Origin: CAZLWA01 sp964563165
GTDB lineage: Bacteria > CLD3 > SB21
Direction of reading: 5' to 3'
Assembly: GCA_964563165.1 (NCBI GenBank)
Contig: CAZLWA010000072.1
Coordinates: 1-64,000 of the forward strand
Length of the DNA: 64,000 nt
Part shown: positions 51,181 to 59,078 of the stretch, one piece after another
How the letters are laid out: each line of letters starts with the position of its first letter
Position numbering within the stretch: the first letter of the stretch is position 1
Position numbers and translations under genes: made by a program
The notes under the pieces: model-generated
Told to the model about the DNA's origin: nothing
The model's database searches: none
The model's input: the letters and a program-made list of their open reading frames with translations, nothing else

Positions 51181-52440
51181 ATGAAATTCATAAAATTATT
51201 CGTTGTTATCTTGATACTGAGAATGTGGGCAATGCATGGAATCCATGCAGGCGACCTCACGGTCTCTCAGAACGGAAAGATCCGATCCATAACCGATGCC
51301 TTGAAACAGGCTAACGACGGAGACCGCATCTTCATTCAAAAAGGAATTTACAAGGAAGGTAACATCGTCGTCCGCAAGTCTGTTGAAATAATCGGGGAAG
51401 GCCTCCCGCAACTGGACGGTGAAAATTCAGCGGAGGTGATGACCGTGTCGGCCGATAACGTAATCATCCGGGGTTTGCTGATCACGAATTCGGGAGCGAG
51501 TTATGTTCAGGACCAAGCCGGTATAAAATTAAAAGAAGTTAAAAATTGTACAATTGAAGACAATCAATTTCTCGATAATTTTTTTGCGATTTACTTATTA
51601 AGATCCACGGATTGCCGGGTGAGCCGCAACCGCATTAAATCCAACGGTACGCGCGAGGCGAATACCGGCAACGGTATTCATTTGTGGTACAGCCATCGCT
51701 GCGTCATTGAGAATAATACGATCGAGGGGCATCGCGACGGGATCTATTTTGAATTTGTCAAAGGCGGAACTATTACGGGCAACGTCAGTGAAAAAAATAT
51801 GCGGTACGGATTGCATTTCATGTTCTCCGACAGCTGCAAATATGTCCGCAATACTTTCCGGCACAACGGCGCCGGCGTAGCCGTGATGTATACCCGTCAC
51901 GTCGAAATGATCGAGAATCGGTTCGAGGATAATTGGGGCGGGTCTTCGTATGGCATTTTATTGAAGGAAATTACCGACAGCTATATGTATAAAAACAAAT
52001 TTTACCGCAACACGGTCGGAATTCATTCGGAAGGCTCGATCCGCCTGCGGGTATCGCACAATGACTTTATTGAAAACGGATGGGCGGTCAAGATTCTGGC
52101 CAATTCAACCGATAATCAATTTACAGAGAACAATTTTATCGGGAATTCATTCGACGTTGCGACCAACAGCCGGCAGAATTACAATACGTTCGAAAAGAAT
52201 TACTGGAGCAATTATTCCGGGTACGATTTGAATAAAGACGGTATCGGCGATGTCCCTTTTCGGCCGGTGCGGTTATTTTCATTGATGGCGGAACAAAATC
52301 CACCCACGCTGATCTTGTTGAGGAGTTTTTTGATTGATTTATTGGATATGGCCGAGCGCATTTTTCCGGCCCTGACGCCGGAAACGCTTGTAGATCAATG
52401 GCCGATGATGCATCGGATTATTAACGGCGAGGATTTATGA
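51181..52440 (+). CDS. nosD: NosD periplasmic copper-maturation protein
   Basis: A 419-residue exported beta-helix protein: signal peptide (LFVVILILRMWAMHGIHAG), then CASH-type repeats (GIHLWYSHRCVIENNTI, GLHFMFSDSCKYVRNTF, VAVMYTRHVEMIENRF, NDFIENGWAVKILANS). NosD is needed for CuZ assembly in NosZ and works with the NosFY transporter. The stop overlaps the nosF start by four bases. Confidence 0.95.
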   Translation: MKFIKLFVVILILRMWAMHGIHAGDLTVSQNGKIRSITDALKQANDGDRIFIQKGIYKEGNIVVRKSVEIIGEGLPQLDGENSAEVMTVSADNVIIRGLLITNSGASYVQDQAGIKLKEVKNCTIEDNQFLDNFFAIYLLRSTDCRVSRNRIKSNGTREANTGNGIHLWYSHRCVIENNTIEGHRDGIYFEFVKGGTITGNVSEKNMRYGLHFMFSDSCKYVRNTFRHNGAGVAVMYTRHVEMIENRFEDNWGGSSYGILLKEITDSYMYKNKFYRNTVGIHSEGSIRLRVSHNDFIENGWAVKILANSTDNQFTENNFIGNSFDVATNSRQNYNTFEKNYWSNYSGYDLNKDGIGDVPFRPVRLFSLMAEQNPPTLILLRSFLIDLLDMAERIFPALTPETLVDQWPMMHRIINGEDL

Positions 52441-53168
52441 TTCGAATCAGCGGTTTGGAAAAGACCTATCGAAAGCTGCAGGTGCTCAAGGGGATAAGCC
52501 TTTCGATTGAAAAGGCCAAAGTCACTGCGATCGTCGGACACAACGGCGCCGGCAAAACGACATTGATCAAGAGCATACTCGGCCTCGTGAGGCCCGAACG
52601 CGGGGAGATCTTCATCATGAACCAGTCGATCAAAGATCAGTGGGATTACCGGAGATTTATCGGCTACATGCCTCAGGCGGCCCGCTTTCCGGAAAATTTG
52701 AATTTGAAGGAATTACTCGACCTGATCAAAGATCTGCGCCGCGATACCTATGCAACGGACCATGAATTATTCGATGCTTTTGCCCTGGAGAAAGAAATAA
52801 AAAAGCCGCTGCGAACGCTCTCGGGAGGAACGCGTCAGAAAGTCGCCGCCGTATTGGCGTTTTTGTTCACTCCGGAGATTCTCATACTTGACGAGCCCAC
52901 GGCAGGCCTGGACCCGCTGTCCAGCTGTTGCCTGAAAGATAAAATTCTAAAAGAAAAAGCGAACGGTAAGACCGTTGTTCTGACGTCGCACATCATGAGC
53001 GACCTGGAAGAAGTGGCTGATAACGTGGTGATCCTTATGGAAGGCAGTGTGTTTTACCAGGGGACGCTCAAAGAGATATTGAGCCTTGGAAAAGAAAACA
53101 AATTGGAAAGAGCTATTGCAAAAATGATGAAAGGGCTTGAGGTATGGACAGCGCTGCAAAAATTCTAA
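52437..53168 (+). CDS. nosF: NosF ABC-type ATPase
   Basis: A 243-residue ATP-binding protein: Walker A GHNGAGKTTL, a Q-loop GYMPQAARFPENLN, signature TLSGGTRQKVAA, Walker B ILILDEPTAGLDP and His switch LTSHIMSDLEEVAD. With NosY it transports a sulfur species used for the CuZ cluster. It overlaps both neighbours. Confidence 0.95.
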   Translation: MIRISGLEKTYRKLQVLKGISLSIEKAKVTAIVGHNGAGKTTLIKSILGLVRPERGEIFIMNQSIKDQWDYRRFIGYMPQAARFPENLNLKELLDLIKDLRRDTYATDHELFDAFALEKEIKKPLRTLSGGTRQKVAAVLAFLFTPEILILDEPTAGLDPLSSCCLKDKILKEKANGKTVVLTSHIMSDLEEVADNVVILMEGSVFYQGTLKEILSLGKENKLERAIAKMMKGLEVWTALQKF

Positions 53169-53935
53169 AATACGAATTACATGATATATTTCGCAGTAAA
53201 TGGATGATCGTGTACGGTCTGTTCTTTTTGACGCTCACGTATGCGCTCTTCCAGTTTGCCGGCAGCCAGGCCAAAGTGATCCTAAGTCTGATGAATGTGG
53301 TCTTCATCATGGTTCCGCTCGTGAGTGTGATTTTTGGAACCATGTACTTGTATCAATCACGCGAATTCATTGAATTGCTTTTGTGCCAGCCCATCCGGAG
53401 GAGAAGTATTTTCTTGGGCATGTACGCCGGATTGGCTTTCCCGCTGTCGGTGTGTTTTGTCGCCGGAGTCGGCATTCCTTTTGTGTTCTACGGCTTCCGG
53501 AATTCCCACGATTTCTTCAAGTTCTTGGTTCTGATGAGTTCCGGAATTTTTCTGACGCTCATTTTTACGTCGCTGGCATTTTTGATTTCCACACGCCAGG
53601 AAGATAAGACGCGGGGGTTTGGCCTTTCTCTCCTTATGTGGTTTTTCTTCAGCGTCATTTATGACGGGGTCGTTCTGCTGTTGGTGTATGCGTTCAGCGA
53701 TTATCCGATTGAATACCCGGTCATTGTTTTGAGTTTGCTCAATCCGATCGACTTGACCAGGATTTTTCTTCTTCTACGGATTGATATATCGGCGCTGTTG
53801 GGATACACGGGTGCGGTGTTTCATAACTTTTTTGGCAGCGGAACCGGCATGGCTGTTTCGCTGGCATCGCTTTCTCTATGGACCGTTGTGCCCTGGGCCC
53901 TGGGATTAAAATATTTTATCAAAAAAGACTTCTAA
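53144..53935 (+). CDS. nosY: NosY ABC-type permease
   Basis: A 263-residue permease with six predicted helices and the NosY family pattern (AAKILKYELHDIFRSKWMIV, GTMYLYQSREFIELLLCQPI, LNPIDLTRIFLLLRID). It starts 25 bases inside nosF. Last gene of the nos run; no terminator is obvious in the gap that follows. Confidence 0.93.
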   Translation: MDSAAKILKYELHDIFRSKWMIVYGLFFLTLTYALFQFAGSQAKVILSLMNVVFIMVPLVSVIFGTMYLYQSREFIELLLCQPIRRRSIFLGMYAGLAFPLSVCFVAGVGIPFVFYGFRNSHDFFKFLVLMSSGIFLTLIFTSLAFLISTRQEDKTRGFGLSLLMWFFFSVIYDGVVLLLVYAFSDYPIEYPVIVLSLLNPIDLTRIFLLLRIDISALLGYTGAVFHNFFGSGTGMAVSLASLSLWTVVPWALGLKYFIKKDF

Positions 53936-54087
53936 CCTGCTTCCATTCTTCCGATCCTTCCGCCATTTTCATCATGACGCAAATCATATTCCGGTATGAC
54001 GGCTATCTTGTATTGTTCCTGATTCTTTTATTATATTAGTTTGCCTGAAAAAGTTAAGAAACAGTTGTTGTGAAAAGGGAGAAAGCG

Positions 54088-56337
54088 ATGTTAAAAGAAC
54101 AGGAAATACTTCAATATCATTCGCAGGGGCGGAAGGGGAAAATAGAAGTCATCCCGACCAAGTCCTGCACCACTCAGCGGGATTTGTCCATTGCGTACAG
54201 TCCCGGCGTAGCCGTTCCGTGCCTGCATATTCAAAAAAATCCTGAGGACGCTTATAATTATACGGCGAAGGGCAACCTGGTCGCCGTTGTTTCGAATGGT
54301 ACCGCCGTATTAGGGCTGGGGGATATCGGCGCTTTGGCGGGAAAGCCGGTCATGGAGGGAAAGGCGGTTTTGTTCAAGCGTTTTGCGGATATCGACGTCT
54401 TTGATATTGAAATTAATTCCCATGACCCGGATGAAATTATTAAGGTCGTTCAGCTGTTAGAGCCGACGTTTGGGGGCATTAATCTGGAGGACATTAAGGC
54501 GCCGGAATGTTTCTATATCGAAGAGACATTAAAGAAAACAATGAATATTCCGGTATTTCATGACGATCAGCACGGCACGGCAATTATTTCCGGAGCGGCC
54601 CTGCTCAACGCCCTGGAAATAGTCGGAAAGAAAATCGATCAAATCAAATTAGTAGTTAACGGAGCCGGCGCATCGGGAATTGCCTGCACTAATTTTTACA
54701 TCAGCCTGGGCGTAAAAAGAGAAAATATCATCTTATGTGACACCAAAGGCGTGGTCTACAAAGGGCGTAAAGCCGGAATGAATCCGTATAAAGAATCGTT
54801 GGCGTCCGAAACCGGTTGCCGGACGCTGGCCGATGCGATGGTCAACGCGGATGTGTTCGCCGGTTTATCCGTGGCCAATTGCGTTACGAAAGAAATGGTA
54901 CGTTCGATGAGCAAGGATCCGATAATTTTTGCCATGGCCAATCCCGATCCGGAGATCACTTTTGAAGACGCGCAGGCCGCGCGTTCCGACGTCATTATGG
55001 CCACGGGCCGTTCGGATTATCCGAATCAGGTCAACAACGTTCTCGGATTTCCTTTCATATTCCGCGGCGCTTTGGATGTACGGGCGTCCACGATTAATGA
55101 AGAAATGAAACGTGCAGCGGCTACAGCCCTGGCGGCGCTCACGAAGGAAGATGTTCCGGATTCCGTAGCCAAAGTGTACGGAAAAGACCGACTGCGTTTT
55201 GGAAGAGATTATCTCATCCCAAAACCATTTGATTATCGCATATTGATCTGGGAAGCGGCGGCCGTTGCCCAAGCGGCGATGGACACAGGCGTGGCGAGAA
55301 TAAAAGTCGATATCGCAGAATACAAAGAACAACTTGAGAACCGTTTAGGAAAATCACGTGAGGTCATGCGCTCGATGATTCACGTAGCGAAAAATTTCCC
55401 GAAACGTGTAGTTTTTCCGGAAGGAGTCAATGAAAAAATCCTGCGCGCAAGTCAGATTATCGTTGATGAAGGTATTGCGCATCCCATTCTTCTGGGCAAG
55501 GAAGACGTCATACGGCATGCCGCCAAAGAATTGGATATCGATCTTGAGGGCGTGGAGATCGTGTATCCGGCCACCTCGCCCAATTTCGACAGTTACGTGC
55601 AAACGTATTACGAACTTCGACAGCGCAAAGGCGCGACGTTCCACGAAGCCGTTCAGCAAATGCGTAACCACAATTATTACGGATCCATGATGGTTCACAG
55701 GGGCCACGCGGACGCTTTGATCGCCGGCGTTACGCAAAATTATGCTGACACGATTCGTCCGGCACTGCAAATCATTCAAATGCAGGAAGGCCTCACGACC
55801 GTTTCCGCATTATATGTGATGCTTATTAAGAGTAAAATTTATTTCTTTGCGGATCCGGCCGTTAATATCGATCCGACGGCGGAGGAACTCGCCGAAATTG
55901 CAATTTCCAGCGCCAACGTGGCGCGGCGTTTTCATGTAGAACCGCACATTGCCATGATCTCCTTCTCCAATTTCGGAAGCGTTAAACATCCGCACGCATT
56001 CAAGGTCCAGGAGGCCGTTCAGCTCATCAAACGCCGGGAACCCGGCCTGATGGTGGACGGTGAAATGATGGCTGACGTGGCGGTGATGCCGGACATCATG
56101 GAAAAAAATTACCCGTTCAGTACGCTCAAAGGAGGCGCCAACGTATTGGTCTTCCCTGAAATTCAGTCGGCGAACGCCGCCTATAAACTTTTGCACCATC
56201 TCGGCGGGGCAGAGATCATCGGACCGGTTTTAATGGGCATGAAAAACCCGGTTCACGTGCTGACCCGCGAATGCGAAGTCAATGACATCGTAAACATGAC
56301 CGCGATCGCCGGCGTGGAAGCACGGTTAGTCCGTTAA
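54088..56337 (+). CDS. maeB: NAD(P)-dependent malic enzyme with phosphotransacetylase-like domain (MaeB)
   Basis: A 749-residue fusion enzyme; ATG 54088 is preceded by AAAAGGGAG, and an in-frame GTG at 54070 is less likely. Residues 1-410 form the malic domain (SIAYSPGVAVPCL, GLGDIGALAGKPVMEGK, VFHDDQHGTAIISGAALL, NGAGASGIACTNF). About 420-749 form a phosphotransacetylase-like domain (KRVVFPEGVNEKILRASQ, ADALIAGVTQNYADTIRPAL) that usually acts as a regulatory module. It decarboxylates malate to pyruvate, yielding NADPH. Confidence 0.95.
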   Translation: MLKEQEILQYHSQGRKGKIEVIPTKSCTTQRDLSIAYSPGVAVPCLHIQKNPEDAYNYTAKGNLVAVVSNGTAVLGLGDIGALAGKPVMEGKAVLFKRFADIDVFDIEINSHDPDEIIKVVQLLEPTFGGINLEDIKAPECFYIEETLKKTMNIPVFHDDQHGTAIISGAALLNALEIVGKKIDQIKLVVNGAGASGIACTNFYISLGVKRENIILCDTKGVVYKGRKAGMNPYKESLASETGCRTLADAMVNADVFAGLSVANCVTKEMVRSMSKDPIIFAMANPDPEITFEDAQAARSDVIMATGRSDYPNQVNNVLGFPFIFRGALDVRASTINEEMKRAAATALAALTKEDVPDSVAKVYGKDRLRFGRDYLIPKPFDYRILIWEAAAVAQAAMDTGVARIKVDIAEYKEQLENRLGKSREVMRSMIHVAKNFPKRVVFPEGVNEKILRASQIIVDEGIAHPILLGKEDVIRHAAKELDIDLEGVEIVYPATSPNFDSYVQTYYELRQRKGATFHEAVQQMRNHNYYGSMMVHRGHADALIAGVTQNYADTIRPALQIIQMQEGLTTVSALYVMLIKSKIYFFADPAVNIDPTAEELAEIAISSANVARRFHVEPHIAMISFSNFGSVKHPHAFKVQEAVQLIKRREPGLMVDGEMMADVAVMPDIMEKNYPFSTLKGGANVLVFPEIQSANAAYKLLHHLGGAEIIGPVLMGMKNPVHVLTRECEVNDIVNMTAIAGVEARLVR

Positions 56338-56440
56338 TGGCAGTTTTGGCAAACCGGGTAAATCAATTAAGATTGATACTGATTCATAAAGTTTCTATTT
56401 TGGAAAAAGGTTTTTCATGACAACGGATCGGGATTTTTGA

Positions 56441-56947
56441 GTGCTGACTATTTATTTCATTGCTGTTTTTCTTCATATCGTTTCGGCCATGGTCTGGGTG
56501 GGCGGTTTGGTTTTCTTTGTTTTGGTCATGGTGCCTTTCGTCCGGCAGGAAGAATACAAAGGGATCGCACCCGGTATTGTGCAATGGGTTGGACTGCGTT
56601 TTCGGTTTTGGGCATGGGTGTGTTTATTCTTGCTGGTCATTACCGGTTTATTTAACGTATTCGCACGCGGTTTCGGTTGGGCGGATCTCATAGACGGAAC
56701 TCTGTGGTCGGGCCATTTTGGAGAAACTTTGGCGATAAAACTTTTGCTCGCAGGGATCATCTTTATTCTGAGCAGCATTCACGATTTTTACATCGGGCCC
56801 AAGGCGACACGATTGTGGAGCGAAAATAGGGTTTTGGAATCTCATAAATTTCGACTTGCGGCGAGCTGGATAGGCCGTGTTAATTTAATTCTCAGTTTAG
56901 GGGTCGTCTTTCTTGCCATCATGCTTGTGCGCGGCAAACCGTGGTAA
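56441..56947 (+). CDS. CopD-like four-helix membrane protein
   Basis: A 168-residue integral membrane protein from GTG 56441. The start LTIYFIAVFLHIVSAMVWVG carries the His and WVGG motif of CopD/DUF2269-type proteins. A second His lies in LWSGHFGETLAIKLLLAGI and a third in SSIHDFYIGPKA. These histidines could bind heme or copper. It lies seven bases before the next membrane gene and probably forms an operon with the two half-size relatives downstream. Confidence 0.72.
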   Translation: MLTIYFIAVFLHIVSAMVWVGGLVFFVLVMVPFVRQEEYKGIAPGIVQWVGLRFRFWAWVCLFLLVITGLFNVFARGFGWADLIDGTLWSGHFGETLAIKLLLAGIIFILSSIHDFYIGPKATRLWSENRVLESHKFRLAASWIGRVNLILSLGVVFLAIMLVRGKPW

Positions 56948-56953
56948 CCGCTC

Positions 56954-57373
56954 ATGCCTAAACTCACCCGCTATTTTATTAAATCCGGTCTTATTAATTT
57001 TGTCCTCGCGCTGTCACTGGGCGTTTTCCTGCCATGCATGCCGTTGGCGGACCTGCCTGCATTCGCAGCGTATCTGAATCCGGTCTACTTTCATCTGTTC
57101 ATGGTCGGGTGGATCACGCAAATGATCATGGGAGTTTCTCTATGGATGTTTCCGCCGTATTCCAAAGAACATCCGCGGGGAAGTGAAGCAGCCGGCTGGA
57201 TTTCCTTTGTCTGCCTCAATACCGGCCTGCTGTTGCGCGCGGTAAGCGAACCGATGATGTATCTCGATCCGATACCGGAGTGGAATTACGCGTTAGCTCT
57301 TTCCGCCATTCTCCAATGGCTTGCCGGATTGGCTTACGTCTCAAATATTTGGATTCGCGTGAGGGGTAAATAA
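56954..57373 (+). CDS. Small four-helix membrane protein, paralogue 1 (heme-copper oxidase subunit I-like)
   Basis: A 139-residue membrane protein. Helix 2 carries the phrase NPVYFHLFMVGWITQMIMGV, then SLWMFPP. The His-x5-Gly pattern followed by Q-x3-G-x3-W-x-F-P is reminiscent of NnrS and subunit I of cbb3-type oxidases, but the protein is far shorter. Its neighbour starts in a similar way (MPKL...), so the two are a tandem duplication and may dimerise around a shared cofactor. Function unknown. Confidence 0.65.
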   Translation: MPKLTRYFIKSGLINFVLALSLGVFLPCMPLADLPAFAAYLNPVYFHLFMVGWITQMIMGVSLWMFPPYSKEHPRGSEAAGWISFVCLNTGLLLRAVSEPMMYLDPIPEWNYALALSAILQWLAGLAYVSNIWIRVRGK

Positions 57374-57374
57374 T

Positions 57375-57779
57375 ATGCCGAAACTCAGTGTGTGGTTTAT
57401 TCGATCGGCTCTTGCCTATCTTGCGGCCGGATTTACGATCGGCATGCTCCTTCTGCTGAATAAAGCCGGGCTGTTTTTTCCCGGCACCTGGAGCTTGTTG
57501 CCGGTTCATATCGAATGTGTGATGACGGGATTTATTCTTCAGCTCACGACCGGCACCGCTTTTTGGATCTTTCCGCGCCTTTTAACTTTCAGTGACAGGG
57601 GAAATGAAACCTTAATTAAACTCTCTTTTGTATTTCTGAACGCAGGGATCGTCGTGTTTTGTATTTTTCTTTTTGTTTTGCCGGATCTTATTTTTATGGG
57701 ACGCCTGTTGGAAGGCATCGGCGTGGTGTGTTTTGTTTCACATCTGTGGCCGAGGATCTATCCCTTTGGAAAATATTGA
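57375..57779 (+). CDS. Small four-helix membrane protein, paralogue 2
   Basis: A 134-residue paralogue of the preceding protein, starting one base after its stop codon. It carries PVHIECVMTGFILQLTTGTA followed by FWIFPR at the equivalent place, so the His, Gly, Gln and W/F-x-F-P positions are kept while the rest has diverged. The pairing suggests a heterodimeric membrane complex with the CopD-like protein. NnrS-like NO tolerance proteins are possible distant relatives. Confidence 0.65.
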   Translation: MPKLSVWFIRSALAYLAAGFTIGMLLLLNKAGLFFPGTWSLLPVHIECVMTGFILQLTTGTAFWIFPRLLTFSDRGNETLIKLSFVFLNAGIVVFCIFLFVLPDLIFMGRLLEGIGVVCFVSHLWPRIYPFGKY

Positions 57780-57916
57780 GATGCGTTAAGATGCTCAAAG
57801 AGTTGAACATGAAAACCCTCACAAAAATCATGTTTCAAGATGACTCCCGTCACACCGTAATTCCGTATTGAACCGTATCTTACGGTAAAGAATTATGATA
57901 ACAGGAGGTGCCGAAC

Positions 57917-58672
57917 GTGAAAGTGATAAATATTGAAATCGTGGAAGGGTTCGACAATGTCAATAGCAACCGATACTTTCTAAAGAAGATCTATGATTTC
58001 AACCTGACCAGAGGACTGATCATCGCGCTCGCTTTTCATTTTACGGTTATTTTCATGTATTATGCCGGAGCCGTTTTATTAAAGAGCGAAGAAATAAAGA
58101 CGGTCAAGTTCATTGACGCCAACGAATTGTATAATGCCCCGCCACTTCAGGAAGTTGTTCCGCCGGCTGTCCGGATTGACAAGACAGAAACCACAGAGCC
58201 TGCGACCGGCGTTCCATTGATCGTTCCGGACGACGAGGCCAAACCGGATCAAACTTTTCTCACGCAGGAAGAAATCAAAACCCAGATTTCCAGCGCGCCT
58301 GTATCCTATGGAGGCGATGAGGGAGAAGTCACTGTGGACATTTCTCGTTCGATTGAACAATTGTCCAGGGACCCGGGGATTGATGAATTTGTGCCGGTTC
58401 AACAAATGCCGATCATCATAAACAAGGTCCGTCCGGAGTATCCCAATTTAGCGCGGCAGGCCAATATGGAGGGCAAGATTATCCTGAAAGGGCTGATTGA
58501 CGAAAACGGAACGGTGACGCGTGTGGTCGTTCTGGGAGGGGATGACATATTCCGCGATGCGGCGGTAGACGCACTCTACAGAACAAAGTTCAAACCGGCC
58601 ATCAACGGCGGCCGCGCGGTGAAAGTATGGATCACGTACCCCTTCATATTCAAGCTGAAAGACCGGGAGTAG
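57917..58672 (+). CDS. TonB-family energy transducer
   Basis: A 251-residue protein from GTG 57917, chosen for GGAGG eight bases upstream. One membrane anchor (GLIIALAFHFTVIFMYYAG), a Pro-rich periplasmic stretch (about 75-120), then a C-terminal TonB domain (INKVRPEYPNLARQANMEGK, FRDAAVDALYRTKFKPAINGG). It transmits proton-motive force to outer-membrane receptors. No partner exbB/exbD is nearby. A 15-bp palindrome (ACCGTA-TCT-TACGGT, 57872-57886) lies upstream. Confidence 0.9.
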   Translation: MKVINIEIVEGFDNVNSNRYFLKKIYDFNLTRGLIIALAFHFTVIFMYYAGAVLLKSEEIKTVKFIDANELYNAPPLQEVVPPAVRIDKTETTEPATGVPLIVPDDEAKPDQTFLTQEEIKTQISSAPVSYGGDEGEVTVDISRSIEQLSRDPGIDEFVPVQQMPIIINKVRPEYPNLARQANMEGKIILKGLIDENGTVTRVVVLGGDDIFRDAAVDALYRTKFKPAINGGRAVKVWITYPFIFKLKDRE

Positions 58673-58679
58673 TTTTTAT

Positions 58680-58708
58680 TTGACAATACTGAATTAGTTT
58701 TATATATT
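58680..58708 (+). promoter_or_regulatory. Promoter of rpsT
   Basis: TTGACA (58680-58685), 17 bases, TATATT (58703-58708). The strong consensus fits a ribosomal protein gene and shows that the main sigma factor here recognises classical -35/-10 elements. Confidence 0.85.
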
Positions 58709-58777
58709 GCCCGCCTGAATTCAAGTGAATGAGTTTTCTGAATAGTTACATTAAAGACGACCAAAGGAGTTTCAAAA

Positions 58778-59032
58778 ATGCCCAGCCACAAATCGGCCAA
58801 AGAACGCGTTCGGCGCAACGAACGGGATAATAATAAGAACCGGCACTATAAAATGTTGATGAAAGAGGCCGTTAAAGCGATCCTGACAGCCAAAGAGAAG
58901 AAAGAGGCGCAAAAGCAGCTAAACCTGACGATAGCCCTTCTGGACAAAATGGTCGTTAAAGGTATTATCCACAGGAACAAAAGCTCGAATCACAAATCCA
59001 AATTAGCTAAAAAAGTCAACGCGCTTGCATAA
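58778..59032 (+). CDS. rpsT: 30S ribosomal protein S20
   Basis: An 84-residue basic protein of the usual length: MPSHKSAKERVRRNERDNNK, KEAVKAILTAKEKKEAQKQL, LLDKMVVKGIIHRNKSSNHK, then SKLAKKVNALA. It binds 16S rRNA during 30S assembly. AAAGGAG lies upstream of ATG. It is monocistronic, with its own promoter and terminator. Confidence 0.97.
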   Translation: MPSHKSAKERVRRNERDNNKNRHYKMLMKEAVKAILTAKEKKEAQKQLNLTIALLDKMVVKGIIHRNKSSNHKSKLAKKVNALA

Positions 59033-59043
59033 AGCGATTTGAA

Positions 59044-59078
59044 AAGCCCCGGCCCAAACGGGGCTTCTTAATTTTTGC
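59044..59078. terminator. Terminator between rpsT and the murE-like gene
   Basis: AAGCCCCG (59044-59051) pairs with CGGGGCTT (59059-59066) around a 7-base loop, followed by CTTAATTTTT. It lies between convergent genes and overlaps the last codons of the murE-like gene. Confidence 0.85.
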
